DNA of 64,000 bases from Candidatus Thioglobus sp. (GTDB lineage Bacteria > Pseudomonadota > Gammaproteobacteria > PS1 > Pseudothioglobaceae). Numbering within the stretch: position 1 is the first letter of the stretch; the number at the start of each line of letters is the position of its first letter. Below are positions 52,424-64,000 of the stretch, one piece after another. Location of the stretch: NCBI GenBank assembly GCA_012959965.1, contig DUCF01000026.1:1-64000 (forward strand). The letters are read 5' to 3'. A program made the position numbers and the translations under genes. Below the pieces are notes generated by a model. It worked only from the letters and a program-made list of their open reading frames with translations. It searched no databases and was not told where the DNA came from.

Positions 52424-52867
52424 ATGTCTGACGTCCTTTTACTTAACGGTCCAAACCTAAATTTATTGGGTGTAAGAGAGCCTGATCATTACGGCGCTGA
52501 GACATTGGACGATATCGTTGGGAGACTAGCAAAGCAATGTGGCGATGCCGGTCTGAGCTTTGATCATCATCAAAACAATGGCGAGGTTGGCCTCATTGAG
52601 CGAATTCATCAGGCACACAGGGATCAAACTCGCTACATTATTATTAATCCTGCCGCCTTCACGCACACCTCGGTTGCTTTGAGAGACGCGCTATTGGCAG
52701 TTGACATACCTTTTTGCGAAGTCCACCTTTCTAACGTTTACAAGAGGGAAGATTTCCGCAAAAAATCCTATTTTTCGGATGTTGCCGTTGGCGTCATTTC
52801 TGGCTTGGGCGCACAAGGCTACGAGTTTGCACTGAGTGCGGCAATTAAACACATTAATTCAAACTGA
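52424..52867 (+). CDS. aroQ: 3-dehydroquinate dehydratase type II
   Basis: [44 protein letters not shown]. Confidence 0.96.
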   Translation: MSDVLLLNGPNLNLLGVREPDHYGAETLDDIVGRLAKQCGDAGLSFDHHQNNGEVGLIERIHQAHRDQTRYIIINPAAFTHTSVALRDALLAVDIPFCEVHLSNVYKREDFRKKSYFSDVAVGVISGLGAQGYEFALSAAIKHINSN

Positions 52868-52904
52868 ATACTATTGAACTTTAAAAACAAGGGGAAACAA
52901 ACTA

Positions 52905-53348
52905 ATGGATATTAGAAAAGTTAAAAAACTCATGGAACTGCTAGAGCAGTCTGGCATGGCAGAAATCGAAATTAAAGAGGGCGAAGAGTCGGTTCGAATT
53001 TCTCGTTATGGCGACGCTCCACAAATGATGGCGCCACAAATGATGGCAGCACCTTTAGCCGCGCCAGCTGCCGCGCCAGTCGCAATCGCCGAAACATCGG
53101 AGCCGGTCATTGATGGCCACCCTATCGCTTCACCAATGGTGGGCACATTCTATTCTGCCCCGTCTCCAAGCGCAAAAGCATTTGTCAGTGTCGGTCAACA
53201 CGTTAACCAAGGCGATACCGTTTGTATCATTGAGGCGATGAAAATTATGAACCAAATTGAGGCCGACCAATCTGGCACCGTAGTTGAAATATTAATTAAT
53301 GACGGCGATGCCGTCGAATTTGGTCAAACGCTTATCGTAATCAAATGA
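52905..53348 (+). CDS. accB: Acetyl-CoA carboxylase biotin carboxyl carrier protein
   Basis: Biotin motif EAMKIMN; Ala/Pro-rich linker. Confidence 0.97.
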   Translation: MDIRKVKKLMELLEQSGMAEIEIKEGEESVRISRYGDAPQMMAPQMMAAPLAAPAAAPVAIAETSEPVIDGHPIASPMVGTFYSAPSPSAKAFVSVGQHVNQGDTVCIIEAMKIMNQIEADQSGTVVEILINDGDAVEFGQTLIVIK

Positions 53349-54697
53349 GTTCAATAAAAAAAGTATTAATTGCCAATCGCGGCGAGATTGCACTAAGGAT
53401 TTTGCGCGCTTGTAAAGAGTTGGGCATCCAAACGGTTGCGGTTTATTCCACTGCCGACAAAGACCTAAAGCACGTCCGTCTTGCTGACGAAGCTGTATGT
53501 ATCGGCCCACACCCTTCAGCTCAAAGTTATTTGAATATTCCGGCCATTCTCAGCGCCGCTGAAGTGACACATGCAGACGCTATTCACCCAGGCTATGGCT
53601 TTCTTTCTGAAAATGCCGATTTTGCAGAGCAAGTTGAAGAAACTGGCTTTATATTCATCGGCCCAAGACCCGACAATATTCGCGTCATGGGCGATAAAGT
53701 TGCCGCTATTGAGGCAATGCAAAAATCTGGCGTCCCTTGTGTGCCAGGTTCTGACGGCGCCCTAGGTGAAGACGACGCAGAAAATATTCGTCTAGCCCAT
53801 AAAATTGGATTTCCAATCATTATTAAAGCTTCTGGCGGTGGCGGTGGCCGCGGCATGCGTGTTGTTGAGCGCGAAGAAGATCTGGCCAGCTCAATTGAAT
53901 TGACAAAAACCGAAGCCTTGAGTTTCTTTGGCAACGGCGAAGTCTATATGGAGAAGTTCCTAACCACACCTAGACACATTGAAATACAAATACTTGCCGA
54001 TCAGCACGGCAATGCCGTTCATTTGGGTGAGCGAGATTGCTCAATGCAACGTCGCCATCAAAAAGTTGTTGAAGAGGCGCCTGCACCAGGCATCTCCGAA
54101 AAATTGCGTAACAAAATTGGCAGTGTTTGCGCCGATGCTTGCAAAGTAATCAACTACCGCGGCGCTGGCACCTTCGAGTTTTTATTCGAAAACGACGAAT
54201 TTTATTTTATCGAAATGAACACGCGTATTCAGGTCGAACACCCAGTGACCGAGATGATTACCGGGGTCGACATCGTCCGTGAACAAATACTGATTGCAGG
54301 CGGCGATAAGCTTTCAATTGAACAAAAAGATGTGCAAATCAAGGGTCATTCGATAGAGTGTCGTATTAATGCCGAAGACCCTAACAACTTTATGCCTTCG
54401 CCTGGCACCATTACCCAATATCACACTGCTGGTGGACTCGGTGTAAGGGTTGACTCCCATATTTATAACGGCTACAGAGTGCCGCCTCATTATGACTCAA
54501 TGATTGGCAAGTTAATCACTTTTGCCGACTCTCGCGATGAAGCTATTATGAAAATGAGAAACGCACTGGACGAGATGGTGATTGACGGCATCAAGACCAA
54601 CATCCCACTGCAAAGAAAAATCATGCAAGATGAGGTCTTCTGTAAGGGCGGCATGAACATTCATTACCTAGAGAAAAAGCTGGGAGAGTCTAATTAA
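53345..54697 (+). CDS. accC: Acetyl-CoA carboxylase biotin carboxylase
   Basis: 450 aa; [34 protein letters not shown] overlap with accB. Confidence 0.97.
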   Translation: MSSIKKVLIANRGEIALRILRACKELGIQTVAVYSTADKDLKHVRLADEAVCIGPHPSAQSYLNIPAILSAAEVTHADAIHPGYGFLSENADFAEQVEETGFIFIGPRPDNIRVMGDKVAAIEAMQKSGVPCVPGSDGALGEDDAENIRLAHKIGFPIIIKASGGGGGRGMRVVEREEDLASSIELTKTEALSFFGNGEVYMEKFLTTPRHIEIQILADQHGNAVHLGERDCSMQRRHQKVVEEAPAPGISEKLRNKIGSVCADACKVINYRGAGTFEFLFENDEFYFIEMNTRIQVEHPVTEMITGVDIVREQILIAGGDKLSIEQKDVQIKGHSIECRINAEDPNNFMPSPGTITQYHTAGGLGVRVDSHIYNGYRVPPHYDSMIGKLITFADSRDEAIMKMRNALDEMVIDGIKTNIPLQRKIMQDEVFCKGGMNIHYLEKKLGESN

Positions 54698-55731
54698 TGA
54701 CGATTAAAGCGGGCATTATTGGCGGTTCTGGCTATACCGGTGTTGAGCTAATACGGCTGCTTCACGCCCACCCCGAGGCTGAAGTCATTGCCATTAGCTC
54801 TAGAGGGCTCAATGGCAAAAAAGTGGGCGAGGTATTCCCAAGTTTAATTGGCGTCTCAGACCTCGTTTTTTCGCTGCCGACCGACAACATTCTTAACGAA
54901 TGCGACATTATTTTCTTTGCCACGCCACACGGTGTCGCCATGGAAGGTGCTGGCGCGTTTATCGAAAAAGGCATTAAGGTGGTCGATCTCGGTGCCGATT
55001 TCCGCATCGACGATGCCGAGAACTGGTCTGACTGGTACGGCATGGAACACACCCAACCAGAATTGCTTGCAGAGGCTGTTTATGGCTTGCCCGAGGTGCG
55101 CCGAGAGGCTGTAAGCAAAGCGCGCCTTATCGCCAACCCCGGCTGCTATCCAACCGCCGTCTTGTTGGCATTAAAGCCATTATTGGAAAACAACCTTATT
55201 GATTGCTCCAATATTATTGCCGATTGCAAATCGGGCACCAGTGGTGCTGGGCGTACTGCAAACCAAGCAACTTTGTTCTGTGAAGTAACCGAATCATTTA
55301 AGGCTTACGGTGTCAGTGGCCACCGCCACCTGCCGGAAATCAAACAAGAGCTGTCGTTAATGGCAGGCGAACCAGTTGGGCTAACATTTGTACCGCATTT
55401 GTTACCGATGATTCGCGGCATTGAGGCGACCATCTATGTGGACTTACTCGACACCGGTGTTGATGCAAGGCCATATTTTGAAAAAGCCTATGCAAATGAA
55501 GAATTTGTTAAAATACTGGATGAAGGGGTTTACCCTGAAACACGCTCGGTTAAATCGACCAACTATTGCCAGATTGGCATTCAGTACGTGAAGCACAGCA
55601 ACAAGCTGGTGATCATGTCTGTTATCGACAACTTAGTAAAGGGCGCAGCCGGACAGGCGATTCACAATATGAATTTAATGTTTGGAATTGAAGAAAACGC
55701 TGGCTTATTGCAAGTTGGCTTATTACCATAA
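54697..55731 (+). CDS. argC: N-acetyl-gamma-glutamyl-phosphate reductase
   Basis: GGSGYTGVELIRLLHAHPEAE; NPGCYPTAVLLAL; TAATG overlap with accC. Confidence 0.96.
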   Translation: MTIKAGIIGGSGYTGVELIRLLHAHPEAEVIAISSRGLNGKKVGEVFPSLIGVSDLVFSLPTDNILNECDIIFFATPHGVAMEGAGAFIEKGIKVVDLGADFRIDDAENWSDWYGMEHTQPELLAEAVYGLPEVRREAVSKARLIANPGCYPTAVLLALKPLLENNLIDCSNIIADCKSGTSGAGRTANQATLFCEVTESFKAYGVSGHRHLPEIKQELSLMAGEPVGLTFVPHLLPMIRGIEATIYVDLLDTGVDARPYFEKAYANEEFVKILDEGVYPETRSVKSTNYCQIGIQYVKHSNKLVIMSVIDNLVKGAAGQAIHNMNLMFGIEENAGLLQVGLLP

Positions 55732-55737
55732 TGTAAA

Positions 55738-56091
55738 ATGAATACTGCAGAAATTATTGATGAAGCTGAAATAACTTTTAGCGACAGTGCCGCAAATCGC
55801 GTCTCTCAGCTCATCAAAGAAGAGAAAAATCCAGACCTAAAACTACGAGTGTATATCACTGGTGGTGGCTGTTCGGGGTTTTCTTACGGCTTTACCTTTG
55901 ATGAGAATATCAAAGAGGGTGACAGTGGTGTCAAAAACCAAGGTGTTCAGTTGGTCATTGATCCAATGAGCTACCAATATCTTATCGGCTCAACTGTCAA
56001 CTATTTAGAAGATTTGCAAGGCGCGCGCTTCGTTGTGAGCAATCCAAATGCCAAAACGACTTGCGGCTGCGGATCTTCGTTTTCTATTTAA
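55738..56091 (+). CDS. erpA: Iron-sulfur cluster insertion protein (A-type carrier)
   Basis: [19 protein letters not shown] and C-terminal [10 protein letters not shown]. Confidence 0.95.
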   Translation: MNTAEIIDEAEITFSDSAANRVSQLIKEEKNPDLKLRVYITGGGCSGFSYGFTFDENIKEGDSGVKNQGVQLVIDPMSYQYLIGSTVNYLEDLQGARFVVSNPNAKTTCGCGSSFSI

Positions 56092-56102
56092 AAGGAGTAA
56101 AA

Positions 56103-57239
56103 ATGATAGACTACATTCCAGGACTGGCAAATGTGCCGGCAACCGAATCATCCATTTCATCTATTGATGGTCCAAACGGCGTTCTAGCTTATCGAGGCTA
56201 CTCAATTCAAGACCTGTGTAAGTATTCTTCTTTTGAAGAAACTGCGCTACTACTACAAAACGGCGAACTTCCAAACACTAAAGAACTGGAAGAGTTCAAA
56301 GATTTGCTTCATAAAAAATACGAGGTAAAGCGCAACATTCGAGCGCTTCTTTGGTCGCTACCTTCAAGCGGCCACCCGATGGACGTATTGCAAACAGCGA
56401 TTGCAGCCATGGCGACTTTCTACCCTGATGCAGGCGCAAGTCAACCAGATTCTGCCTACACACAAAACGCTCTAGTAAAAATTATCTCAAGCATGAGCAC
56501 TTTGGTGGCAATGTGGACGCGTATTTCTCGTGGTTACGACCCTATTAAGCCAGCAAGCAACCTCGGCTACGCAGAAAACTTTATGTATATGTGCTTTGGC
56601 GAAAAGGCCGATCCCGACCTCGTTAAACTTTTCGATGTGTGTTTAATTCTCCATGCAGAGCACACTATTAACGCCTCAACCTTCTCAACAATGGTAACCG
56701 CCTCAAGTTTGGCCAACCCATTCTCTTCCATTTCAGCTGGCGTAGGAACGCTAGCGGGTCCGTTGCACGGCGGCGCAAATGAAAGTGTTTTAAAAATGCT
56801 TGACGAAATTGGTTCACCAGAAAACGCAAGATCATGGATTGAAGGCCGCCTTAAGAACAAACAGGTGATTTGGGGCATGGGACATCGCGAATACAGAACC
56901 AAAGATCCAAGAGCAACCATTTTAGAAAAAATGATTAAAGACTACGTTGCAAAGACTGGCATCACTCTTTCGAACCGCTTCGAAACGGCCTTAGAGGTTG
57001 AATCTATCTGTGAAGAGCTGCTAAGCCATAAAGGCGTTTACCCAAATGTCGACTTCTACTCAGGCGTACTTTATTCTGAAGTATTTAAGTTTACGCCAGA
57101 ACACTTTACGCCAATTTTTGCGATGTCGCGTTCTGCTGGTTGGGCCGCTCACTGGCACGAACAAGTGTCAAACAACCGCATCTTTAGACCAACGCAAATC
57201 TATACCGGCCATGACTTTAGGGACTACCCTACAAGCTAG
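56103..57239 (+). CDS. gltA: Citrate synthase (short type)
   Basis: 379 aa; [39 protein letters not shown] before ATG at 56103. Confidence 0.88.
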   Translation: MIDYIPGLANVPATESSISSIDGPNGVLAYRGYSIQDLCKYSSFEETALLLQNGELPNTKELEEFKDLLHKKYEVKRNIRALLWSLPSSGHPMDVLQTAIAAMATFYPDAGASQPDSAYTQNALVKIISSMSTLVAMWTRISRGYDPIKPASNLGYAENFMYMCFGEKADPDLVKLFDVCLILHAEHTINASTFSTMVTASSLANPFSSISAGVGTLAGPLHGGANESVLKMLDEIGSPENARSWIEGRLKNKQVIWGMGHREYRTKDPRATILEKMIKDYVAKTGITLSNRFETALEVESICEELLSHKGVYPNVDFYSGVLYSEVFKFTPEHFTPIFAMSRSAGWAAHWHEQVSNNRIFRPTQIYTGHDFRDYPTS

Positions 57240-57241
57240 CC

Positions 57242-57982
57242 ATGAATAAAGCCACGCACTTTGGCTATCAACAAGTAGACGCCGCTGACAAGCAAGGCTT
57301 GGTCAAAGGTGTCTTCGACTCAGTAGCGAACAACTACGACCTAATGAACGACGTCCTTTCTATGGGTGCTCATCGCCTGTGGAAGCGTTACGCGATTGGC
57401 CTTAGCAATGTCGGCACAGGCGACAAAGTGCTGGATATTGCCGGTGGTACAGGCGATTTAGCGATTAAATTTAGAAAAAAGGTTGGCGCAACCGGTCAAG
57501 TCATTTTGTCGGATATCAACGGCGCCATGCTTGAAGAGGGCAGAAAAAACCTCATTAATCGTGGTTTAGTGGATGTTGAGTTTGTCCAGGCCAATGCCGA
57601 ATCCCTGCCTTTCGAAGACAACACTTTTGATTGCGTCAGTATTGCTTTTGGCCTAAGAAATGTCACCGATAAAGATGCTGCGCTTAAGCAAATGCACCGC
57701 GTACTAAAAAAAGGTGGCTGCTTGTTGGTGTTGGAATTTTCAAAAGTTGATAATGCTTTTTTAGAAAAATTCTACGATTTTTATTCCTTCAGCGTTATGC
57801 CAAAACTTGGCGGCCTGATTGCCAACGACGAGGAAAGCTACCAATACCTAGCAGAATCTATTCGCAAACACCCAGACCAGGAAACATTAAAGCAAATGGC
57901 GCTTGATGCCGGCTTTGCCTTCTGCGAATACCACAATCTTTCTGGCGGCATTGTTGCGCTTCACAAGGCCGTTAAGGCTTAG
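57242..57982 (+). CDS. ubiE: Ubiquinone/menaquinone biosynthesis C-methyltransferase
   Basis: [47 protein letters not shown]. Confidence 0.97.
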   Translation: MNKATHFGYQQVDAADKQGLVKGVFDSVANNYDLMNDVLSMGAHRLWKRYAIGLSNVGTGDKVLDIAGGTGDLAIKFRKKVGATGQVILSDINGAMLEEGRKNLINRGLVDVEFVQANAESLPFEDNTFDCVSIAFGLRNVTDKDAALKQMHRVLKKGGCLLVLEFSKVDNAFLEKFYDFYSFSVMPKLGGLIANDEESYQYLAESIRKHPDQETLKQMALDAGFAFCEYHNLSGGIVALHKAVKA

Positions 57983-57988
57983 ACCAAC

Positions 57989-58504
57989 ATGCTTCGCCTT
58001 GCCCTTGAAAAAACCTTGAATTTATTAATCGCCAACGGCGTGGTAAAGCTGGGCAAGCTTGAAGGTCAAAACATCGCCCTGCACGTGCCAGAGCTTGGCT
58101 TGAGCCTGTACTTCGTCTGCATCAACTCGCGCATTTATGTGCTTGAAACACAACAACAAAGCGCAGACGTTGACATTACGCTGAACCAGTCAGCCTTTTT
58201 GTCGCTGTTTAAGGGTAAAGAGCTCAAAGAATTACTCGCCAACGACGAAGTTGTCATTAGTGGCAATGTCAAGGTTGCACAAGCCCTCTCTGATTTATTT
58301 GCAGAAACGTCAGTCGATGTTGAAGAGTTGATATCGCAGCACACTGGCGACATTGTGGCGCACCAACTAGGCAAAGCAATTCGTTTTGCCAAAAAAAGAC
58401 CCTGCGACAACGTAAGCGACATTGTTGAAACAATGAAAGACGACCTCTCAACCTTACTGGTCAACCCCTCTCGTTCACGTTTTTTTAATGGCGGGGCAAA
58501 ATAG
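57989..58504 (+). CDS. ubiJ: Ubiquinone biosynthesis accessory factor UbiJ (SCP2 domain)
   Basis: 171 aa between ubiE and ubiB; conserved synteny. Confidence 0.85.
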   Translation: MLRLALEKTLNLLIANGVVKLGKLEGQNIALHVPELGLSLYFVCINSRIYVLETQQQSADVDITLNQSAFLSLFKGKELKELLANDEVVISGNVKVAQALSDLFAETSVDVEELISQHTGDIVAHQLGKAIRFAKKRPCDNVSDIVETMKDDLSTLLVNPSRSRFFNGGAK

Positions 58505-60109
58505 ATGAGAAGCCTACTGCGCTTTATTCGCATTTCTCGTGTACTGGTTCGTTATCGACTTGATAACCTCATTCTCTCAACGCCTTTACTAAAAAGCTTT
58601 AAGCCGTTGATATATCTGACACCATGGCACTATTTTCCTTCTAGCAAACTCTCTCGAGGCGAGCGAATCCGCCGAGCACTAGAAGAACTGGGGCCGATTT
58701 TTATTAAATTTGGCCAAACTTTGTCGACGCGTAGAGACTTATTGCCAGACGATATTGGCGATGAACTCGCCAAATTGCAAGACAAGTGCCCGCCATTTCC
58801 AGCATCAGAATCCAAGACCATTATTGAAAAAGCACTGGGTGCTAGCGTCGCCGAGCTTTTTACTTCTTTTGATGACGCACCACTTGCCTCCGCCTCTATC
58901 GCACAAGTGCATAGCGCTGTGAGCCTTGACGGCGAAGAAATCATTATTAAGGTTGTTCGCCCCGACATTAAAAAGAAAATCAAGCGCGACCTCAGGCTGC
59001 TTTACGCCTTTGCGGCGCTAGCTGAAAAACACCCCGACGGCAAAAGACTGTGTCCAGTTGAGGCTGTGGCCGAATTTGAGGGCATTATTTACAACGAACT
59101 CAATATGATGACAGAGGCTGCAAACGCCTCCTTGCTTAGAAAGAACTTCGAGGGTTCGGACCTCTTATATGTGCCTAAGGTGCATTGGGATTTATGCCGT
59201 GCAAATGTGCTGGTAACAGAGCGCATCTATGGCACACCTATTAGTAAAATCGAGACTCTTAAAGAAAACAATGTTGACTTAAAGGTGCTTGCTGAGAATG
59301 GTGTTGTTATCTTTTTCACCCAGGTGTTTGAGCACAATTTCTTCCATGCAGACATGCACCCAGGCAACATTTTTGTCGGTGAAGGCGAGCAATACATAGG
59401 CATTGATTTTGGCATCATGGGCAGCCTAAGTGACGAGGATCAATACTACTTAGCACAAAACTTTTTGGCCTTTTTTAACCAAGACTACAAACGCGTGGCT
59501 CAGGTGCACCTTGAGTCTGGCTGGGTGCCAGAGGGCACCAATATCTTGGAATTTGAAAACGCCATTCGCAGTGTTTGTGAGCCCATTTTTCAAAAACCTC
59601 TTAGCGAAATATCTTTTGGCTTGGTGCTTTTAAGCCTGTTTAAAGAGGCCAGACGATTTAACATCTCCATTCAACCGCAGTTGTTGCTTTTGGACAAAAC
59701 CCTGCTAAATATTGAAGGCCTTGGCCGTACGCTTTATCCCGATTTAGACCTGTGGGCAACCGCCAAACCGTTCCTGGAAAATCTGGTCAAAGAAAAGTAC
59801 AGCTTTAAAAACTCGGTCAAACAGATATCCGAGCAACTGCCTGAGCTGTTGGCCGAATTACCGCAACTGCCTATGCTTGCCATTAAAGCACTGAAACAGC
59901 TTGAAAAAGGTGCGGAAGGACAAAAAATCGCCAAACAACAAACCGAGATTATTGTTAAGCAATTAAAAGAAAACGCAGCCAAACAAAGCGCTGTTATTAT
60001 TGCAGGCACACTGATCATTCTTTCGGGCATTTTCATTGCCCAATCCCTTGTGCTCTACGCCTGCGTGAGTGGTGCAGCCGGTGTTTTGTTTTGGCTCAAA
60101 TCCCGGTAG
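58505..60109 (+). CDS. ubiB: Ubiquinone biosynthesis regulatory kinase-like protein UbiB
   Basis: FIKFGQTLSTRRDLLPDDI; FFHADMHPGNIFV. Confidence 0.95.
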   Translation: MRSLLRFIRISRVLVRYRLDNLILSTPLLKSFKPLIYLTPWHYFPSSKLSRGERIRRALEELGPIFIKFGQTLSTRRDLLPDDIGDELAKLQDKCPPFPASESKTIIEKALGASVAELFTSFDDAPLASASIAQVHSAVSLDGEEIIIKVVRPDIKKKIKRDLRLLYAFAALAEKHPDGKRLCPVEAVAEFEGIIYNELNMMTEAANASLLRKNFEGSDLLYVPKVHWDLCRANVLVTERIYGTPISKIETLKENNVDLKVLAENGVVIFFTQVFEHNFFHADMHPGNIFVGEGEQYIGIDFGIMGSLSDEDQYYLAQNFLAFFNQDYKRVAQVHLESGWVPEGTNILEFENAIRSVCEPIFQKPLSEISFGLVLLSLFKEARRFNISIQPQLLLLDKTLLNIEGLGRTLYPDLDLWATAKPFLENLVKEKYSFKNSVKQISEQLPELLAELPQLPMLAIKALKQLEKGAEGQKIAKQQTEIIVKQLKENAAKQSAVIIAGTLIILSGIFIAQSLVLYACVSGAAGVLFWLKSR

Positions 60110-60187
60110 TGCAATTGCGTTGCAAGGCCTTCATTTTCGGGTAAAATTACCTCCCAGTCTGCTTGGTCGCAAAGCAGCATAAAAGCG

Positions 60188-60210
60188 ACATCACATTTGT
60201 GATGTTTTTT
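60188..60210 (+). terminator. Hairpin plus T-run in the rplY leader
   Basis: ACATCAC-ATTT-GTGATGT followed by TTTTT, 22 nt before the rplY ATG. Confidence 0.6.
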
Positions 60211-60231
60211 GCATTTAATGGAGAACCCAAA

Positions 60232-60912
60232 ATGAGTATTACTGTAAACGCCATTGCGCGTGAAGACCAGGGCAAAGGTGCGAGCCGCCGCCTGCGTAAA
60301 GAAGAAAAAGTACCAGGTATTGTTTATGGTGGCAAAGATGCCCCGTCAATGCTAACTGTTGACTTTCATGAAATTACCCACTTACTAGAAAACGAAGATT
60401 CTTTTACTTCGGTGCTGGATCTAGTTGTTGGCAAAAACAAAGAGTCGGTTATTATTAAAGACTTGCAACGCCACCCTTCGAAAAACACCATCAGTCATAT
60501 TGACTTTTTGCGTGTTGATGCGAAGCATGCGCTTGTCACAACATCACCACTTCACTTTATTGGCGAAGAAGAAAACGAAGCGTTACGCCTTGGTGCTCTT
60601 TTGAACCAGTTTGTCGTTGCGGTTGAAATTTCATGCCTACCTAAAGACATGCCTCACGGCATTGATGTAGATATTAGTGGCCTAGCGATTGGCGACCATA
60701 TCAGTCTTACAGGCCTAGTATTGCCTAAGGGTGTTACTATTACAGCCCTTCAGCACGAAGATGTTGAAGCACACGACCAAACGGTTGTTTCAATTTCTGA
60801 AGCTAAAGTTGTTACTGAGGAAGAGGAAGACTTTTCAGAGGCGCCTGTCGCTCCTGAAAGCGACGACGCCGAGAGCGACGCTGCCTCTGAAGATGGAGAC
60901 AACGAAGCCTAA
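60232..60912 (+). CDS. rplY: 50S ribosomal protein L25 (Ctc type)
   Basis: ITVNAIAREDQGKGASRRLRKEEKVPGIVYGG; acidic tail. Confidence 0.95.
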   Translation: MSITVNAIAREDQGKGASRRLRKEEKVPGIVYGGKDAPSMLTVDFHEITHLLENEDSFTSVLDLVVGKNKESVIIKDLQRHPSKNTISHIDFLRVDAKHALVTTSPLHFIGEEENEALRLGALLNQFVVAVEISCLPKDMPHGIDVDISGLAIGDHISLTGLVLPKGVTITALQHEDVEAHDQTVVSISEAKVVTEEEEDFSEAPVAPESDDAESDAASEDGDNEA

Positions 60913-60953
60913 TGTGATTGGTCTTTTTGACTCAATAAACACATCAAAGCATT

Positions 60954-61547
60954 GTGGCTATTAAGCTGATTGTTGGCCTGGGCAACCCGGGCAAAGACTA
61001 TCAAGCACACCGTCACAATGCTGGCTTCTGGTTTGTTGAAGCATTGGCGCACCAACTGGGCGCCAGCTTCAACAAACAATCTAAATTTTTTGGCGAAACA
61101 AGCGAAGCCTTGCTGGCCAATAAAAAGGTACGTTTTTTAAAGCCTCAAACCTTCATGAACTGTTCGGGCCAAGCCATTCAATCGCTGGCCAACTATTTCA
61201 ATATTGAAGCTGAGGAAATACTCGTTGTACACGACGAGCTGGATCTTAATCCGGGAACAACAAAATTAAAAAAAGGCGGCGGCCACGGCGGCCATAACGG
61301 CCTAAGAGACACAATCAAGGCGCTAGACAGTAAAGAGTTTTACCGCCTGAGAATCGGCGTTGGCCACCCGGGCAACAAAAACGAAGTGGTCAACTTTGTT
61401 CTAAACCAACCAAGCGCAAAAGAACTAACCCTAATTGAAGACAGCATGGGTGACGCTATAACCGTCATAAGCCAAATCGTCGAGGGTAAATTTGAAGAAG
61501 CAATGAAGAAGCTGCACACAGCACAAGGAGAAGTAAATGGGATTTAA
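60954..61547 (+). CDS. pth: Peptidyl-tRNA hydrolase
   Basis: [32 protein letters not shown] start. Confidence 0.97.
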   Translation: MAIKLIVGLGNPGKDYQAHRHNAGFWFVEALAHQLGASFNKQSKFFGETSEALLANKKVRFLKPQTFMNCSGQAIQSLANYFNIEAEEILVVHDELDLNPGTTKLKKGGGHGGHNGLRDTIKALDSKEFYRLRIGVGHPGNKNEVVNFVLNQPSAKELTLIEDSMGDAITVISQIVEGKFEEAMKKLHTAQGEVNGI

Positions 61548-62628
61548 ATGTGGCATTGTAGGCCTGCCAAACGTCGGCAAATCAACCCTTTTTAACGCAC
61601 TTACTATGGCGGGTATTGATGCCGCGAACTACCCTTTTTGCACCATTGAGCCGAACGTGGGCGTTGTGCCTGTCAACGACATCCGTCTAAGTCAGTTAGC
61701 GGCCATTGTCTCACCTGAAAAAATCTTACCAACTACAATGGAGTTTGTTGATATTGCCGGCTTGGTCGAAGGCGCCTCAAAAGGCGAAGGCCTTGGCAAT
61801 CAATTTTTGTCCAATATTCGTGAAACCGACGCAATTTTGCACGTTGTGCGCTGTTTTGAAAACGAGGACGTTATCCATGTCGCTGGCAAAGTGTCGCCAC
61901 TCGATGACATTGAAATCATTAATACAGAATTAGCACTGGCGGATATGTTGGCCGTAGAAAAACTCTATCAAAAGGCACTGAAAAACACCAAATCTGGCCA
62001 GAAAGAGGGTTTGCCCCTTAAAAGCCTGCTTGAAAAAATCATGCCAGCGCTTGAGGATGGCCTGCCGGTTAGGTTGCTTGAGTTTAATGAAGAAGAGACT
62101 AAGCTGCTTAAAGGTTTACAGCTTTTAACCTCAAAACCGGTGCTCTACGTTGCCAACGTAAGCGAGAGTGGCTTTTCAGACAATCCATACCTAAATGCAG
62201 TTGAGGACTTTGCTGGCCAAGAAAACTCGCAAGTTGTGAGTATTTGTGCCGACATTGAGTCCGAAATTGCCGAGCTGGACGACGAAGACAAGCAAAGTTT
62301 TTTGGATGAAATGGGACAAACAGAATCAGGCTTGGACCGTTTAATTCATGCAGGCTATAAGTTACTTGGTTTACAAACATACTTTACCGCTGGCGTTAAA
62401 GAAGTCCGTGCATGGACAATCAACATTGGCGACAGTGCGCCTGTTGCGGCTGGTAAAATTCATGGTGACTTTGAAAAAGGCTTTATTCGAGCAGAAACGG
62501 TAGCCTTTAATGACTTTCTTGAGTGTGAGGGCGAGAAGGGCGCAAAAGACGCAGGTAAATTGAGATCCGAAGGAAAAGAATATATTGTTAAAGATGGAGA
62601 TGTCGTTCACTTCCTATTTAACGTCTAA
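61537..62628 (+). CDS. ychF: Redox-regulated ATPase YchF/OLA1
   Basis: [23 protein letters not shown]; downstream of pth. Confidence 0.97.
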   Translation: MGFKCGIVGLPNVGKSTLFNALTMAGIDAANYPFCTIEPNVGVVPVNDIRLSQLAAIVSPEKILPTTMEFVDIAGLVEGASKGEGLGNQFLSNIRETDAILHVVRCFENEDVIHVAGKVSPLDDIEIINTELALADMLAVEKLYQKALKNTKSGQKEGLPLKSLLEKIMPALEDGLPVRLLEFNEEETKLLKGLQLLTSKPVLYVANVSESGFSDNPYLNAVEDFAGQENSQVVSICADIESEIAELDDEDKQSFLDEMGQTESGLDRLIHAGYKLLGLQTYFTAGVKEVRAWTINIGDSAPVAAGKIHGDFEKGFIRAETVAFNDFLECEGEKGAKDAGKLRSEGKEYIVKDGDVVHFLFNV

Positions 62629-62648
62629 TAAACAACCATACGCAGGTA

Positions 62649-64000
62649 ATGAAACAAACAAAATTACTCATCATCCTTGACGGCTGGGGCCATTCAGAAA
62701 ATAGCGAAAACAACGCAATAGCGCTTGCCGACACGCCGGTTTGGGACTCTCTTATAAGTCAATACCCAAACACACTGATTGGCACTTCTGGTGTAAGCGT
62801 TGGCCTTCCTGACGGACAAATGGGCAACTCTGAAGTGGGCCACCTAACCATTGGCTCCGGCAGAATCATTGAGCAAAACTACACCCTTATCCAAAACGAT
62901 ATTGACTCGGGCGCCTTTACTGACAACACTACCTTGTGCTTGGCATTAAATACTGTCAACGATAACGGCAAGGCAGTCCACATTATGGGTCAATTGTCTG
63001 ATGGTGGTGTGCATTCACACCATAACCAAATTTTAGCAATGCTTGAAATGGCCAGTCAAAAAGGTTGTGCAGAAATTTACCTTCACATCTTCACCGATGG
63101 CAGGGACACACCACCGAACAGCGCTAACGAATTTATAGCCGATTTAGAAGAAAAAATAGTCGCTCTTGGCAAGGGTCGAATCGCCTCTGTTGTTGGCCGT
63201 TTCTATGCAATGGACAGAGACAACCGCTGGAATAGAGTTGAAAAAGCCTACAACCTCCTTGTCAATGGAAAAGGCGCGTACGGCGCAACTACTGCAGCTG
63301 AGGCTGTCGAAGCAGCCTATGAGCGCGGCGAAACTGACGAGTTTATCAAGCCGACCACTATTGGCGAAGCGGTAACAGTCAATGAAGGTGATGCGGTTAT
63401 TTTTATGAATTTTCGCGCCGATCGTGCGCGCGAATTGACCCAAGCAATGACAGCTGCTGATTTTTCAGGGTTTTCACGTGAAACATTTACGCCAATACAC
63501 TTTGTTTGCTTAACCGAATACAAAGAAGCCTTTAACTTGCCTTGTGCATACCCACCAAAAACCATCGACAATACGCTGGGTAGATACATCTCAGATTTGG
63601 GCATGAGCCAGCTACGAATAGCCGAGACAGAAAAATATGCACACGTTACTTTTTTCTTTAATGGCGGCCTTGAAGACCCCCTGCTAGGAGAAGACAGAAC
63701 GCTTATTCAATCGCCCGATGTGGCCACTTATGATCTTCAGCCTGAAATGAGTGCGCCTGAATTAACCAACGCTCTTGTCGCTTCAATTGAGTCCGGCAAA
63801 TACGATTTAATTATTTGTAATTATGCCAACACCGACATGGTCGGACACAGCGGCAAACTTTCTGCCGCTATTAGCGCAGTTGAGGCCGTTGACATCTGCC
63901 TAGGAAGAATTCACAAGGCTTGTCAAAATACTGGCGCAGAAATACTTATCACTGCAGATCACGGCAACGCCGAACAAATGGTTAATCCAAAAACCAACAA
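62649..64000 (+). CDS. gpmI: 2,3-bisphosphoglycerate-independent phosphoglycerate mutase (partial, runs off window)
   Basis: MKQTKLLIILDGWGHSENSENNAIALADTPVWDSL...GQMGNSEVGHLTIGSGRI. Confidence 0.96.
   Translation, partial: MKQTKLLIILDGWGHSENSENNAIALADTPVWDSLISQYPNTLIGTSGVSVGLPDGQMGNSEVGHLTIGSGRIIEQNYTLIQNDIDSGAFTDNTTLCLALNTVNDNGKAVHIMGQLSDGGVHSHHNQILAMLEMASQKGCAEIYLHIFTDGRDTPPNSANEFIADLEEKIVALGKGRIASVVGRFYAMDRDNRWNRVEKAYNLLVNGKGAYGATTAAEAVEAAYERGETDEFIKPTTIGEAVTVNEGDAVIFMNFRADRARELTQAMTAADFSGFSRETFTPIHFVCLTEYKEAFNLPCAYPPKTIDNTLGRYISDLGMSQLRIAETEKYAHVTFFFNGGLEDPLLGEDRTLIQSPDVATYDLQPEMSAPELTNALVASIESGKYDLIICNYANTDMVGHSGKLSAAISAVEAVDICLGRIHKACQNTGAEILITADHGNAEQMVNPKTN

Noticed and set aside
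53020-53080. Repetitive [21 protein letters not shown] segment
   Set aside because: Normal Ala/Pro-rich linker of AccB.

Overview
Contiguous stretch of a moderate-GC gammaproteobacterial chromosome. I saw no prophage, CRISPR array, rRNA or intact transposon. Left to right: an F1Fo ATP synthase operon (minus; atpA partial, atpH, F, E, B, I); large NAD-glutamate dehydrogenase; recN-nadK; grpE; a DUF1015-serC-serA operon; a fused indolepyruvate/2-oxoacid:ferredoxin oxidoreductase (IOR); an Lrp/AsnC regulator; leucine (liuB-C-D-E-A) and valine/isoleucine (thiolase, acyl-CoA dehydrogenase, ECH, HIBYL-CoA hydrolase, mmsB, SDR) degradation operons; a Liv-type ABC importer locus with FadD-like and PaaK-like ligases, a CaiB-type CoA-transferase and a methyltransferase; a five-gene flavin-dependent monooxygenase operon; then housekeeping genes (dsbD, aroQ, accBC, argC, erpA, citrate synthase, ubiE-ubiJ-ubiB, rplY, pth, ychF, gpmI partial). 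Main non-coding discoveries: (1) an ungapped 71-bp promoter/operator element repeated upstream of IOR, the Lrp gene and liuB, which ties IOR to the leucine catabolic regulon; (2) a decayed SDR 3' end upstream of the IOR copy, mirroring the intact SDR upstream of the liuB copy; (3) matched promoters with paired TTGTNAACAA operators in front of the FadD/Liv operon and the separate Liv binding protein; (4) a 17-bp perfect inverted repeat upstream of the valine/isoleucine operon. All similarity calls are from reading the sequence; no database search was run.
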